From: Polyangiaceae bacterium
GTDB taxonomy: Bacteria; Myxococcota_A; Polyangia; Polyangiales; Polyangiaceae
Reading direction: 5' to 3'
DNA length: 64,000 bases
Assembly: GCA_016712345.1 (NCBI GenBank)
Contig: JADJRH010000011.1
Span: 4,960,001-5,024,000 of the forward strand
The position numbers and the translations under genes were made by a program. The notes below the pieces were generated by a model that was not told the DNA's origin, searched no databases, and saw only the letters and a list, made by a program, of their open reading frames with translations. Within the stretch, counting starts at the first letter, position 1. Each line of letters opens with the position of its first letter. This document shows, piece after piece, positions 9,070 through 17,514 of the stretch.

Positions 9070-9729
9070 ATGCACCTGTCCCCGCGCGCAGAAGGGTACA
9101 CACGGGTTGCAAGGGCGGTGGTCGCGTCGATTCTGGTGTTGGCGCTTACGCGGTTTGGCCCCTCGTTTCATTCTCTCGGCCCGCACGGCGGCTTGTTCGG
9201 GAGACTTCTCTACTTGACTCTTCTCACCGCCGGTCTGCCGGCTGTGGCCGTTCTGTATAAAACAACACTGCGCCCCGCGGGCTGCGGACTTGGTGCGGGT
9301 GATTCACTTCGTTATCAAAAGTGGATCGTGTCGGCCGCGGTGTTGGCGGTCGGTGGAGGGTTTGTCGCTTCGCGCTTTCAGGGGATGCGCGACTACTACC
9401 CGATTTACCGCGCAGTACTTGACCATCCCATGTTGTGGGTGCCGTCCACCGTGGCGTTCTCAGCGTACGGCCTGGCATGGGAGGGCATGTTTCGAGGGGC
9501 GCTTTTATTGGGTACACAAGACGTAGTTGGCAAGAGCGGCGCCCTCATTTTGCAGACTCTCCTTTTCGCAGCGGGGCACTGGGACAAGCCGCCTCTGGAG
9601 CTTTTGTTGAGCGTCCCGGCCGGGCTGTTTTTCGGAGTGGTCGCGCTCAAAACAAAGTCGATACTGCCCGGCTTTTTGATACATGCCACGTTGTCACTGA
9701 GCGTGAACCTGTTCTGCGCCTACGGTTAA
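9070..9729 (+). CDS. CPBP (CAAX-like) intramembrane protease family protein
   Basis: A 219-residue polytopic membrane protein with about six hydrophobic segments. Motifs of the CPBP/Rce1 family are visible: AWEGMFRGALLLG (the ExxxR part of motif 1, though the usual doubled Glu is a single Glu here), FAAGH (FxxxH) and a C-terminal IHATLSLSVN. Family members are membrane metalloproteases involved in peptide maturation or immunity; loss of one motif-1 Glu leaves activity uncertain. The ATG directly follows the TAA of the TIR-kinase gene (no gap), so the two are cotranscribed and probably act together. Its 3' end overlaps a small gene on the other strand by 4 nt. Confidence 0.75.
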   Translation: MHLSPRAEGYTRVARAVVASILVLALTRFGPSFHSLGPHGGLFGRLLYLTLLTAGLPAVAVLYKTTLRPAGCGLGAGDSLRYQKWIVSAAVLAVGGGFVASRFQGMRDYYPIYRAVLDHPMLWVPSTVAFSAYGLAWEGMFRGALLLGTQDVVGKSGALILQTLLFAAGHWDKPPLELLLSVPAGLFFGVVALKTKSILPGFLIHATLSLSVNLFCAYG

Positions 9730-9929
9730 TCCTCTTTTTCTTTTGCACCGGAGGCGATCATGTCCGCCGTTGGTTTTGGCGGGGGCGGAGGGGGAGGCAT
9801 ACCCGGCCCGAGGGCCGATGCCATCACCATCAACACACGCAGCACCTTCCATCCCAATCGGACAATTCGCTGAAAAACCGAGGGACGGCGACGGCGCATG
9901 ATCCGTATTTGCTGCGCGGATCGCGCCAT
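9726..9929 (-). CDS. Small membrane-associated protein with polyproline tail
   Basis: A 67-residue protein: a basic N-terminus (IRIMRRRRPSVFQRIVR), a short hydrophobic helix (VLRVLMVMASALG), then seven prolines and a charged tail. It could be a membrane-anchored small protein or leader. Function is unknown. The internal ATG was chosen because the upstream 33 codons look non-coding. It converges on the CPBP protease with a 4-nt overlap. It is only moderately supported, since the composition is simple and no family is recognised. Confidence 0.4.
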   Translation of the reverse strand: MARSAQQIRIMRRRRPSVFQRIVRLGWKVLRVLMVMASALGPGMPPPPPPPKPTADMIASGAKEKED

Positions 9930-10612
9930 GGGTAACTCCTGTTTGCCTGAAAGGTCCGCGGGGCGATTGCGTGAATCGTGCTGTTGGACCCGACCTCGCG
10001 TTTGAAGCAACGAGATGGAGTGGATCAAACGCGTGAGGATATTGACCCGCTCAACTCAACCCCCCACGGGTAGATTCAACAAAGGAGGGATTTGTATCGG
10101 AGATAGAGTGGTACTTTTTGTTGGGGAGCTACCGGGTGGACTTGCCGGGCCGCGTGGCAAACGTTGCTATGGGTAGAAACGCTTGGGCCAACACGCTGGA
10201 TCTTCGTGATACGGATTTTTGGAGGCGACGGCGCAACCTGTTGGGTAGGTGCGAGCGAAACGACTTCGACGATTTGAACGACCGCTTCAAACCACCCTAC
10301 CGAGGGCCTAACCTGCGCCGGCGAAAACACAAGCGCCAGACAAACAAGCCAATAGGCAACAGCTTGCTGAGCCACTCGGCGCATGGACAGGAGCGTAGAC
10401 GGTGCCCGGGTCACCCGCAACCCGATAGGAGTAGGAAATTGCCGCTTACGACGGCGCCGGCGTGCACGCGTTTTTTTCTGACAGCCCACGGATGTTCGGC
10501 GCGCCCGAGCCGCCCGCAACCGTGGGACTGGCCGCAAACCAAGCCACCGACAAACCAAACAGCCTTGTTTTATAGGGTTTGCAATAATTTTTACGGCCTC
10601 TGCAATTTCCCT
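9930..10612. other. Intergenic stretch, no supported gene
   Basis: Several open frames exist on both strands (for example 10118-10696 + and 10076-10558 -). They are Arg/Pro-rich with no recognisable domain, and they lie antisense to one another. I see no convincing gene. The stretch becomes AT-rich toward 10560-10640, which is treated as the tRNA promoter region. Confidence 0.5.
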
Positions 10613-10613
10613 C

Positions 10614-10641
10614 TTGGAAAATATTTTCTTCGTGCTAGCTT
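10614..10641 (+). promoter_or_regulatory. Candidate promoter upstream of tRNA-Lys
   Basis: A -35-like TTGGAA (10614-10619) and a -10-like TAGCTT (10636-10641) with an upstream TGC are spaced by 16 bp inside the only AT-rich patch of the region. They are 75 bp before the tRNA. The match to the sigma-70 consensus is partial, so this is tentative. Confidence 0.3.
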
Positions 10642-10715
10642 GCGCGCCCTCACTTCTTGGAGAAGCGGGTCACCGCTTCTCCTTCAACCGCGATAAGCGT
10701 CAGCTCGTCGCGGTC

Positions 10716-10788
10716 GGGTCGGTAGCTCAGTCGGTAGAGCTGCGGGCTTTTAACCCGTAGGTCCAGGGTTCGAGTCCCTGCCGACCCA
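10716..10788 (+). tRNA. tRNA-Lys (anticodon UUU)
   Basis: A complete cloverleaf can be drawn by hand. The acceptor stem pairs GGGTCGG with CCGACCC. The D-arm contains AGCTCAGTCGGTAGAGC. The anticodon loop CTTTTAA, with anticodon TTT, sits between GCGGG and CCCGT, and the T-arm is AGGGTTCGAGTCCCT. The discriminator base is A. CCA is not encoded (the next bases are CTC), so it must be added enzymatically. No second tRNA follows. Confidence 0.95.
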
Positions 10789-11466
10789 CTCATTGAAATA
10801 ATTGAGCTTTTCGTCCGCGGCGCGAAAATTTTTGAGTCGTTCATCACCGACCCATAACCGCCGCCTCCAAGACGAATATCCGCGTTGCGAGCTGCCCCTT
10901 CTCGCGGAGCCGAAGTGGTTGGCGGCCCCGTCTCCTTGCGAGACGGCTCGTGTGCCTCATCGCTTTGGCTTCGAGCGAGCGTGCGACCAGTGCGGCGGCC
11001 TTCTGTGTACACACGGACAGGTCGCGCCGGGCCGGTGATTTCAGCCGATCGCTGAAGATTTGCTCTTGACATGCGGGAGAGAACCTGGGTTGCCGAAGTC
11101 CGCCTTCAAAGACGCGTTCGCAATGGCCGCGGCGGGCAGGTGATCGCGATCAGCTTGAGCCGCCGTTTACTTGTGCGAACGAACAGCCGGACTGGAAGCT
11201 CCGCAAACGCGGAATAAGCCGAACTTCAAGCAATGTGTTTTTTCCCAACGCGTTTCTTGGTGTTGGTTTTTGCAGTTCTTTTGAATGGGTAGACCCTCCG
11301 CGTTTTCCAGCACGCGGACGCGTCGACGCGACCGCACGGCCGGCGCCAATGCTCGCTGCCGGGGAGGTGGATGGGCCTGGAAATGAGGGCTATCGCGCGT
11401 CGTGACAATCGGACATCTGTGTTGGCGATGCCGGGCACGCAGTTTGAATGGGGCGCCACTCAAACA
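10789..11466. other. Intergenic stretch upstream of the AAA+/helicase operon
   Basis: No gene is supported; the open frames are short, Arg-rich and antisense to one another. A copy of the GTGTACAC octamer lies at 11005-11012. The operon promoter should lie here, but I could not pick convincing -35/-10 boxes. Confidence 0.45.
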
Positions 11467-13047
11467 ATGAGTGACATTTTTAAGAAGCTCCTTCGACTCG
11501 CGAAGGCGCAGGCGCGCACCATCCACATCGCCTCGTATGAATGGGAGAGGGTTCAGGGCTTTGCATTGGGGCTGTCGCGTGACTTGGACCTTCCACTGCG
11601 CGTTTGGAGCGCTGCGCGGGGAGTGGAAGTGTTGCATTCAGATGGCAGACGCGAGCCCGACGAACCTGACAACCACGACCCGCTGGAGGTGCTGAAACAC
11701 ATCGACGCAAACGAGCAACCTGGCATTTGGCTTTTGGAAGACGTCCATCCTTACCTTTCGTCTGAACATCACCAATTGCTCCGGTGGATTCGACAGATGT
11801 GCCGGATGCCCGAGTCGCCGCGCAAGTTGATACTTCTGAGTACACCGGGAACCTCCCTTCATCCAGACTTGTGTAAGGAGATTCCAACGGTCGATGTGCC
11901 TCTCCCTGATTCTTCGGATCTCTCGACCGAATGTCGGCGGGTTGCGACAGACCTGGACACAAACTTTACCGAGTCTTCTGAAGCGTTGATTGAGGCGGCG
12001 CGAGGCTTGACGGTCATGGAGGCGCGTTTGGCATTTGCGCAGGCCGCGGTTGAAAACGGTCGACTCGACGATGCAGGTGTGGCTCTTGTGGCGAGTGAAA
12101 AAGAGCGAATTATTCGGCAAAGCGGGGTGCTTGAGTATTACCACGCGAGCGAACAATGGGGAGACATCGGCGGACTTGAGAGTCTGAAAAAGTGGCTTGA
12201 CCAGCGCGGTCGAGGCTTTCGACAAGGGGCGCGCAACTTCGGTTTGGAAGCTCCCAAGGGTGTATTAATGCTGGGCGTCCAGGGCTGTGGAAAAAGCCTG
12301 CTAGCCAAAGCGGTGGCGGCAAAGTGGCAGTTTCCCTTGCTGCGGCTTGACGTTGGCAAAGTGTACGCAGGGATTGTGGGCGAGTCGGAAGCCAATATTC
12401 GCAAAGCACTTCAGGTGGCTCAGGCGCTCGCTCCGTGTGTTCTCTGGATGGATGAAATTGAAAAAGGTCTGTCGGGTGTGGACAGCTCCAGTCAAACAGA
12501 CTCGGGAACCTCGGCCCGGGTGCTGGGTACACTTCTCACATGGATGCAAGAAAAAAAGGAGCCTGTATTTGTGGTGGCGACCGCGAATCGCGTGGAACTC
12601 TTACCACCGGAACTTTTGCGAAAAGGCCGGTTTGATGAGATCTTTTTCGTGGATCTACCCACCGAGGCGAGTCGTCAAGAAATCTTGAACATTCACTTGA
12701 GGCGCAAGCAAAGAAAGCCCGAAGAATTTGATATACCCATGCTCGCTCAGGCATCGGCCGGGTTTTCGGGTGCGGAGTTGGAAGAAGCCATTCGTGAAGG
12801 GATGTTTGACGCCTTTTCTGACAACGAGGAGGTAAAAACCAAACACATCCTCACGGCGATCAAGTCCACCTACCCTCTTTCGCGAACCATGCGCGAGCCG
12901 ATCGAGGGCCTTCGAAAATGGGCCAAAGTGAGAGCGCGCGCTGCGAGCAATGAAGCGCCTGAAGATCTCCCCGCCGCAGACTCAACTCCCGCGCCGCAAC
13001 TGAAACAGGAAAAAGCCCTCAACCCGTTTGTGCCTCCTGCCAAGTAG
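11467..13047 (+). CDS. Ycf46-like AAA+ ATPase (first gene of seven-gene operon)
   Basis: About 526 residues. The N-terminal half (1-230) is a degenerate P-loop-like regulatory region (TIHIASYEWERVQG, IWLLEDVHPYL) as in Ycf46-type proteins. The AAA+ module follows: Walker A GVQGCGKS at ~270, Walker B VLWMDEIEKG (DE ~329) and second region of homology NRVELLPPELLRKGRFDE with its arginine finger. The C-terminal lid is GFSGAELEEAIREGMF. Such ATPases remodel protein substrates. I use ATG 11467 because the family begins MSDIFKKLLRLAKAQ-like; an ATG at 11371 in frame is less likely. The helicase gene starts within 5 bp of its stop. A DUF1257/DUF2997 pair downstream strengthens the Ycf46 call. Confidence 0.85.
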   Translation: MSDIFKKLLRLAKAQARTIHIASYEWERVQGFALGLSRDLDLPLRVWSAARGVEVLHSDGRREPDEPDNHDPLEVLKHIDANEQPGIWLLEDVHPYLSSEHHQLLRWIRQMCRMPESPRKLILLSTPGTSLHPDLCKEIPTVDVPLPDSSDLSTECRRVATDLDTNFTESSEALIEAARGLTVMEARLAFAQAAVENGRLDDAGVALVASEKERIIRQSGVLEYYHASEQWGDIGGLESLKKWLDQRGRGFRQGARNFGLEAPKGVLMLGVQGCGKSLLAKAVAAKWQFPLLRLDVGKVYAGIVGESEANIRKALQVAQALAPCVLWMDEIEKGLSGVDSSSQTDSGTSARVLGTLLTWMQEKKEPVFVVATANRVELLPPELLRKGRFDEIFFVDLPTEASRQEILNIHLRRKQRKPEEFDIPMLAQASAGFSGAELEEAIREGMFDAFSDNEEVKTKHILTAIKSTYPLSRTMREPIEGLRKWAKVRARAASNEAPEDLPAADSTPAPQLKQEKALNPFVPPAK

Positions 13048-13051
13048 CACC

Positions 13052-16000
13052 ATGCGCCAATATCACTTCAGTGCCCTGGCCGAACATCCCGGCATCGCCA
13101 TGAGCTTGCAAACGCAGGCTCAGGAGGCGATGCGCCCATTCCGGCGCTTTCTTACCCAAGCCATCCATACGGCGAAAGAGCGCCAGTCCAAGTACGAAGT
13201 CAAGTGGCAACCAGCCCCGCGGGAAGTGGAAGTCACTCTCACCGCTCTCGACTCGGCCTTTGATATTCCCATACCTCCGGTTCGATATCGGTTGATCGAC
13301 TGGCCGTCCGGCAAAGAGCCCAATTTGAACGAACCACTGGTTCTTCTCAACAGGCGCGGCCAAAATGTGAGGGTCACGGCGGCAAATCGAAGGGGAAATG
13401 AGTATGAGATTGAAACAGAAAGCCCGGTTTCAAGCGATGATAAGATCTACTGGGAGGGCGAGTTCTGCCGGGTAGAACCCACAAGCACCGAACGTTATCA
13501 ACCCTCCATCAAGGACGAATCTGGAAGACCCGTGGTGGTTCGCCAAGTTGACCCACCCGCAGAAAACAGAATTCGAATTGTTGTAGAAGGGGTGCTAAGC
13601 AGGGTAGCCACCGTCAGACTCGATGGTGTTCTTTGCGAAGTACACATTCAAGATCCCTTTGAAGTGCGCTCCATGATCCATGCGGTCGATGAAAATGATC
13701 GGCCGTTCAAAATCAATGGTCGCGTCCTTCGGACCATCGAAATACCCACAGGAACGCTCAAAGGCGCAAACGGAATTCGATATAAAGCAGAGTCCAAAAA
13801 AGAAGAACGCCGACCTGGAGCGTGGGTAGAACTTCTTCTGCCCGAAAGAGTCGACGACGAAGCTTCAGTCGACCCCCGTGTCGCTTTCTGCGACGGCGAG
13901 ATCGACGAAGTGTGGACCGAAAAGCAGAAACGAACCGACTCCACATTTCGAGTCAAGCGGGTTGACCGCGAACGATATCAACTGCTCCTCGATCGCTTGC
14001 CCCCCGGCGGTTCTTCACTTTTTTTGCCGGCTGAAACAGCCAGTTTACACAAACAAAGGCGCGCTGTAGAACAGCTTTCCAAAGCGCCCCTTCCTCATCA
14101 CCGTGGGCTCATTCGACTGTGCGAAAATCCCGATCGAGCGCGTTGGCTCTCCCCTGAGCCCGTTCACATTCAGGAGTGGTTTAGCCTGGTGGATGAAACG
14201 CGGTCAGGTACCCAAGAGCAGCGCCGTTTTGTTGAAAAAGCGTTGGGTACACATGACGTCGCTATTTTGGAAGGCCCTCCCGGGTCTGGTAAAACCACAG
14301 CTATTTGCGAAATTGTGCAGCAACTCGTGAAACAAGGCAAACGCGTGCTTATGTGCGCGTCTACCCATGTGGCCATCGACAACGTGCTTGAAAGGCTGGT
14401 GGGCGGAAAAGTGCCGATTGACGCTGTTCGAGTGGGTCAACTCGACAAAGTCGACAGCAATGTTCAAAAGTGGCAGATCGACGAGAGGGTAGAAAGCCTG
14501 TTTGCCACCTGGCGAGAACTGCCAACGTTTCAGGAGTTCGGGGATGGTGCGTTGCGTGAAATGGCCGAACGTACCATTGTTCTCGGTGCAAACCTGACGT
14601 GTGGAACCACGATGGGGATCTTAAAACATCCCCTGCTTGCTACCCGTCGCGAAGAAGGTGGTTCCGCACCCATTTCTACCTATCCACATTTTGACGTTCT
14701 CCTGATGGATGAAGCGAGCAAAACGCTCATTCAAGAGTTTCTTGTGCCGGCGCTTTTGGCGCACCGTCAGATCATTGTGGGCGACATCCACCAACTTCCC
14801 CCGTTTGCAGATCGGGCCGATTTGGTGGCCAATTTGTCGTCGATTGTCGATGAGCAAGAAAGACAGGTGTTTGATGAATCCCACCAGCGGGCCTGTTTGC
14901 TCCGGCATCGCCTGCGCCGATCTGGGATTTTGCGGGCCGGTTTGCGATGGCTGATTGTGGAGCCCGCCACCGTGCTCGACTACCTGGTTAGGGAGGTCCA
15001 GGCGAATCCAGATCCGGGCAATGGCAGGGCCCTCCCAAGCTTTGTTCGCATTGTTCGAGGGCGAGCCGCCAGTCAAAAACAGGAAATCTCCCTTGCGCAG
15101 TTGCAGCAAAGGGATGTCAACTCCCTCCGCTTGGCGGCAGTGGATTGGGTGCTTGTCAGCGAAGACATCATCGCCGAAGCGGCTCCCTACCTCCCCGGCA
15201 ATCTGCTTTTCACAAGCGAGCTGACGTTTCGGAAGAACGTACCCGAGAATGCATCGTTATTGTTTCGTCAGGCTCGCTGGGTAGATCGCGCACCCGACCT
15301 CAACGACCCCGTTCGCGAACGGGGAAAAGTCCGGTCGAAGCTGAGCGATGTGCAAGCGAGCGAGCGCTCCTTTTTCACCGAGCATACGTGGGCCGGTGAA
15401 GTGGCTTGGCGTCTGACGCGCGCTCATGAACTGCGGTGGAGTCAAAACGATAAAGAGCGCACCAAATTGAAAGATGGAATTGGTAGTTTGTTGCCTCACT
15501 CGGGCAACGAGCGCGACGGCGAAGCCGCAGTTGCAGATCACCTCGGCGACATCAGTGATATTAGCTTACCGTCGATTTTGGAGGTGCTCCAAGAGGGCAT
15601 CGGTGAGGAGCGAGCGCGGAGACTGAGTTCGTTTACCGTTGGACTGCCCGAACACGCTCGAGTCAAGCGTTTTGAGGTGCTCACCTACCAACATCGAATG
15701 CACCCGGAGATATCTGAATTTGCGCGGGATACTTTTTATCACGGCAAAGCGCTAAAAGATGCCAACACCATAGGCGCCCGGGATAAAGACCTGAAATGGA
15801 ACTGGCGGCCAGACTTTCGCGGTCGGCGCGTTTGGGTAGATGTTCTCGGTGGCAAAGGAAGAGTGAACGAAGAAGAAGTTCGCGTGATGGGTGATTTTGT
15901 CCGCGATTTCCTGGAATGGGCGGATGGGGAAGACCCGCCCAACCGAAAAAACCCGACCTATTGGGAAGTGGCGTGTTTGACATTTTATGTTCGCCAAGAA

Positions 16001-16336
16001 GAAGCCCTGCGTGAAATGCTGGCAGGAATTTTTGGGGGCAAACCGCGCTTTCGCTACCAGAACCGCCACGTGGAAGTGGTGTGTGGCACCGTCGATCGCT
16101 TTCAGGGACGCGAGGCGGATCTGGTGCTTTTGTCAATGCGCAATGTCAACCGAGTGGGGTTTCTCGACAGTCCCAATCGGCTCAACGTGGCGGTCACTCG
16201 CGCCAGGCAACAGCTCGTTGTCATTGGTAATCAGCAATATTTCCAAAGCTGCAACGTGTCAGAATTGGAAGCTCTCGCCAAGAGTACACACGTGGTTTCT
16301 TTTAACGGCACTTCTACCCAGCGCAGGCCCAAATGA
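13052..16336 (+). CDS. UPF1/DNA2-like superfamily 1 helicase
   Basis: About 1094 residues. An N-terminal ~380-residue region of beta-rich character precedes an SF1 helicase core. Walker A is GPPGSGKTT (~410) and is followed by motif Ia MCASTHVAIDNVLERL. Motif II is LLMDEASK, and motif III VGDIHQLPPFADR. An insertion separates these from the second RecA-like domain, which has YQHRMHPEISEFAR (motif IV), CGTVDRFQGREADLVLLS (motif V) and NRLNVAVTRARQQLVVIGN (motif VI). It should unwind DNA or RNA using ATP. The start ATG at 13052 is just after the AAA+ stop, and its stop overlaps the next ATG by 4 nt, so it is translationally coupled on both sides. Confidence 0.93.
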   Translation: MRQYHFSALAEHPGIAMSLQTQAQEAMRPFRRFLTQAIHTAKERQSKYEVKWQPAPREVEVTLTALDSAFDIPIPPVRYRLIDWPSGKEPNLNEPLVLLNRRGQNVRVTAANRRGNEYEIETESPVSSDDKIYWEGEFCRVEPTSTERYQPSIKDESGRPVVVRQVDPPAENRIRIVVEGVLSRVATVRLDGVLCEVHIQDPFEVRSMIHAVDENDRPFKINGRVLRTIEIPTGTLKGANGIRYKAESKKEERRPGAWVELLLPERVDDEASVDPRVAFCDGEIDEVWTEKQKRTDSTFRVKRVDRERYQLLLDRLPPGGSSLFLPAETASLHKQRRAVEQLSKAPLPHHRGLIRLCENPDRARWLSPEPVHIQEWFSLVDETRSGTQEQRRFVEKALGTHDVAILEGPPGSGKTTAICEIVQQLVKQGKRVLMCASTHVAIDNVLERLVGGKVPIDAVRVGQLDKVDSNVQKWQIDERVESLFATWRELPTFQEFGDGALREMAERTIVLGANLTCGTTMGILKHPLLATRREEGGSAPISTYPHFDVLLMDEASKTLIQEFLVPALLAHRQIIVGDIHQLPPFADRADLVANLSSIVDEQERQVFDESHQRACLLRHRLRRSGILRAGLRWLIVEPATVLDYLVREVQANPDPGNGRALPSFVRIVRGRAASQKQEISLAQLQQRDVNSLRLAAVDWVLVSEDIIAEAAPYLPGNLLFTSELTFRKNVPENASLLFRQARWVDRAPDLNDPVRERGKVRSKLSDVQASERSFFTEHTWAGEVAWRLTRAHELRWSQNDKERTKLKDGIGSLLPHSGNERDGEAAVADHLGDISDISLPSILEVLQEGIGEERARRLSSFTVGLPEHARVKRFEVLTYQHRMHPEISEFARDTFYHGKALKDANTIGARDKDLKWNWRPDFRGRRVWVDVLGGKGRVNEEEVRVMGDFVRDFLEWADGEDPPNRKNPTYWEVACLTFYVRQEEALREMLAGIFGGKPRFRYQNRHVEVVCGTVDRFQGREADLVLLSMRNVNRVGFLDSPNRLNVAVTRARQQLVVIGNQQYFQSCNVSELEALAKSTHVVSFNGTSTQRRPK

Positions 16337-17514
16337 ACGGCATTCTCGAAACATCCGTACCGGTAGAAAAAATAACAACCTTCGCCGAAATGGCCTGGCT
16401 TGAACTGCGGCCGGAACTTGGGATCTTGTGCCAGGCCGCTCGTCCGGCTGGCAAGTTGGATGCGCCGGTGGTTGAAAAGACCTTACCGGGGCTAGCAAGG
16501 GCCGGCGCTGAAAATCTGATCTCGTGGTGCCGAGCAGTTGGACTCTGTTATTCCGATGGAAGGCTCACTCCTTTGGGTGATAAAGCCGGCGAACTCGGTG
16601 CCAAAGCTGTATGTCCCATTCCTGAACAGGGTGTGTACACATTTTGGATTTCTACCCATGACTTTTTTCAAGGCACGCGCCTTCTGCACGTAGACCGCGT
16701 TCGATCTGAACGCGACGGACGGCTCGCCGAACTTGCTGAAATTGGGCGTCTGCCCAGTCAAAACGTGCAGACTCGATCGGTCATTGAACCGAGCCGGTGG
16801 TTTGAGGTGCGTTCGTTTCCCCGGGCAGATGATCAACCGGTTCAAGGCCGGCGCGAGGAAGTTGGTATGTTGACGCTGCGGGGGAACATCGATTTTTCTG
16901 CGGGGACAACTGCGTGGCAACTTCACGGTGAGCTGCCCGCGGCGGGGGAGGATAGAAACGGACGCACTCGCGCAATTGATATGAAGGCGGAGTCAGTTGC
17001 GCTTGATCTGAATGAACTCTTGGCCATCTGGAGTCGCGAGCATATTCCAAACACTGTTTGGGACAAACAGCGCCGGCGGCTTCTGGTTCAGTGGAGTGAT
17101 GTGAGCGGCTCTGAGGACTGTATCAAAACGTTTCGAGCCGATTTTACCCTTCACAATGTTCGCATCCCCAAGCACGGAATGTTCACCTCGGTTCAACTTT
17201 CAGACGTGCCTATCGCTCCGTTGTCACCCGACGACGCCAGGCGATGGGCAGCGCATCGGCTCCACAAGGAGCTTCTCCGAGCACCGCGCTATTGGAGCCG
17301 CAAAGAGGTAACCTCCATGTTTGAAAAACAGGTTCAGGGTACACCGCTCGCGGAACACCCTCAATGGGTTCCATCGCAAGCCGATCTTTTGAAGGAACAT
17401 GCCAATTCCCCGAGCGTTTTTTGGGGACTTGCTGCGCCTGTGGACCTCTCGCCAGAACGGTTGGGAGCCGATCAACTCCTTGCCCTTCCTCTCAGATCGG
17501 TTGGTGGAACATGA
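16333..17514 (+). CDS. Unrecognised protein of the AAA+/helicase operon (subunit 3)
   Basis: 393 residues, soluble, with no signal peptide or membrane segment and no motif I recognise. The N-terminal ~130 residues are helical with a winged-helix-like look (ISWCRAVGLCYSDGRLTPLGDKAGEL), suggesting nucleic-acid or partner binding. The middle part is strand-rich and contains GTTAWQLHGELPAAG. The C-terminal ~100 residues are helical (DDARRWAAHRLHKELL). ATGA overlaps on both sides (with the helicase and with gene 4) show strict translational coupling, so it is probably a subunit of the same complex. The function is inferred only from context. Confidence 0.75.
   Translation: MNGILETSVPVEKITTFAEMAWLELRPELGILCQAARPAGKLDAPVVEKTLPGLARAGAENLISWCRAVGLCYSDGRLTPLGDKAGELGAKAVCPIPEQGVYTFWISTHDFFQGTRLLHVDRVRSERDGRLAELAEIGRLPSQNVQTRSVIEPSRWFEVRSFPRADDQPVQGRREEVGMLTLRGNIDFSAGTTAWQLHGELPAAGEDRNGRTRAIDMKAESVALDLNELLAIWSREHIPNTVWDKQRRRLLVQWSDVSGSEDCIKTFRADFTLHNVRIPKHGMFTSVQLSDVPIAPLSPDDARRWAAHRLHKELLRAPRYWSRKEVTSMFEKQVQGTPLAEHPQWVPSQADLLKEHANSPSVFWGLAAPVDLSPERLGADQLLALPLRSVGGT

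Noticed and set aside
10118..10696. Long open frames on both strands upstream of the tRNA (10118-10696 + and 10076-10558 -).
   Set aside because: They are Arg/Pro-rich, antisense to one another, and overlap the candidate tRNA promoter. No domain or start signal supports them.
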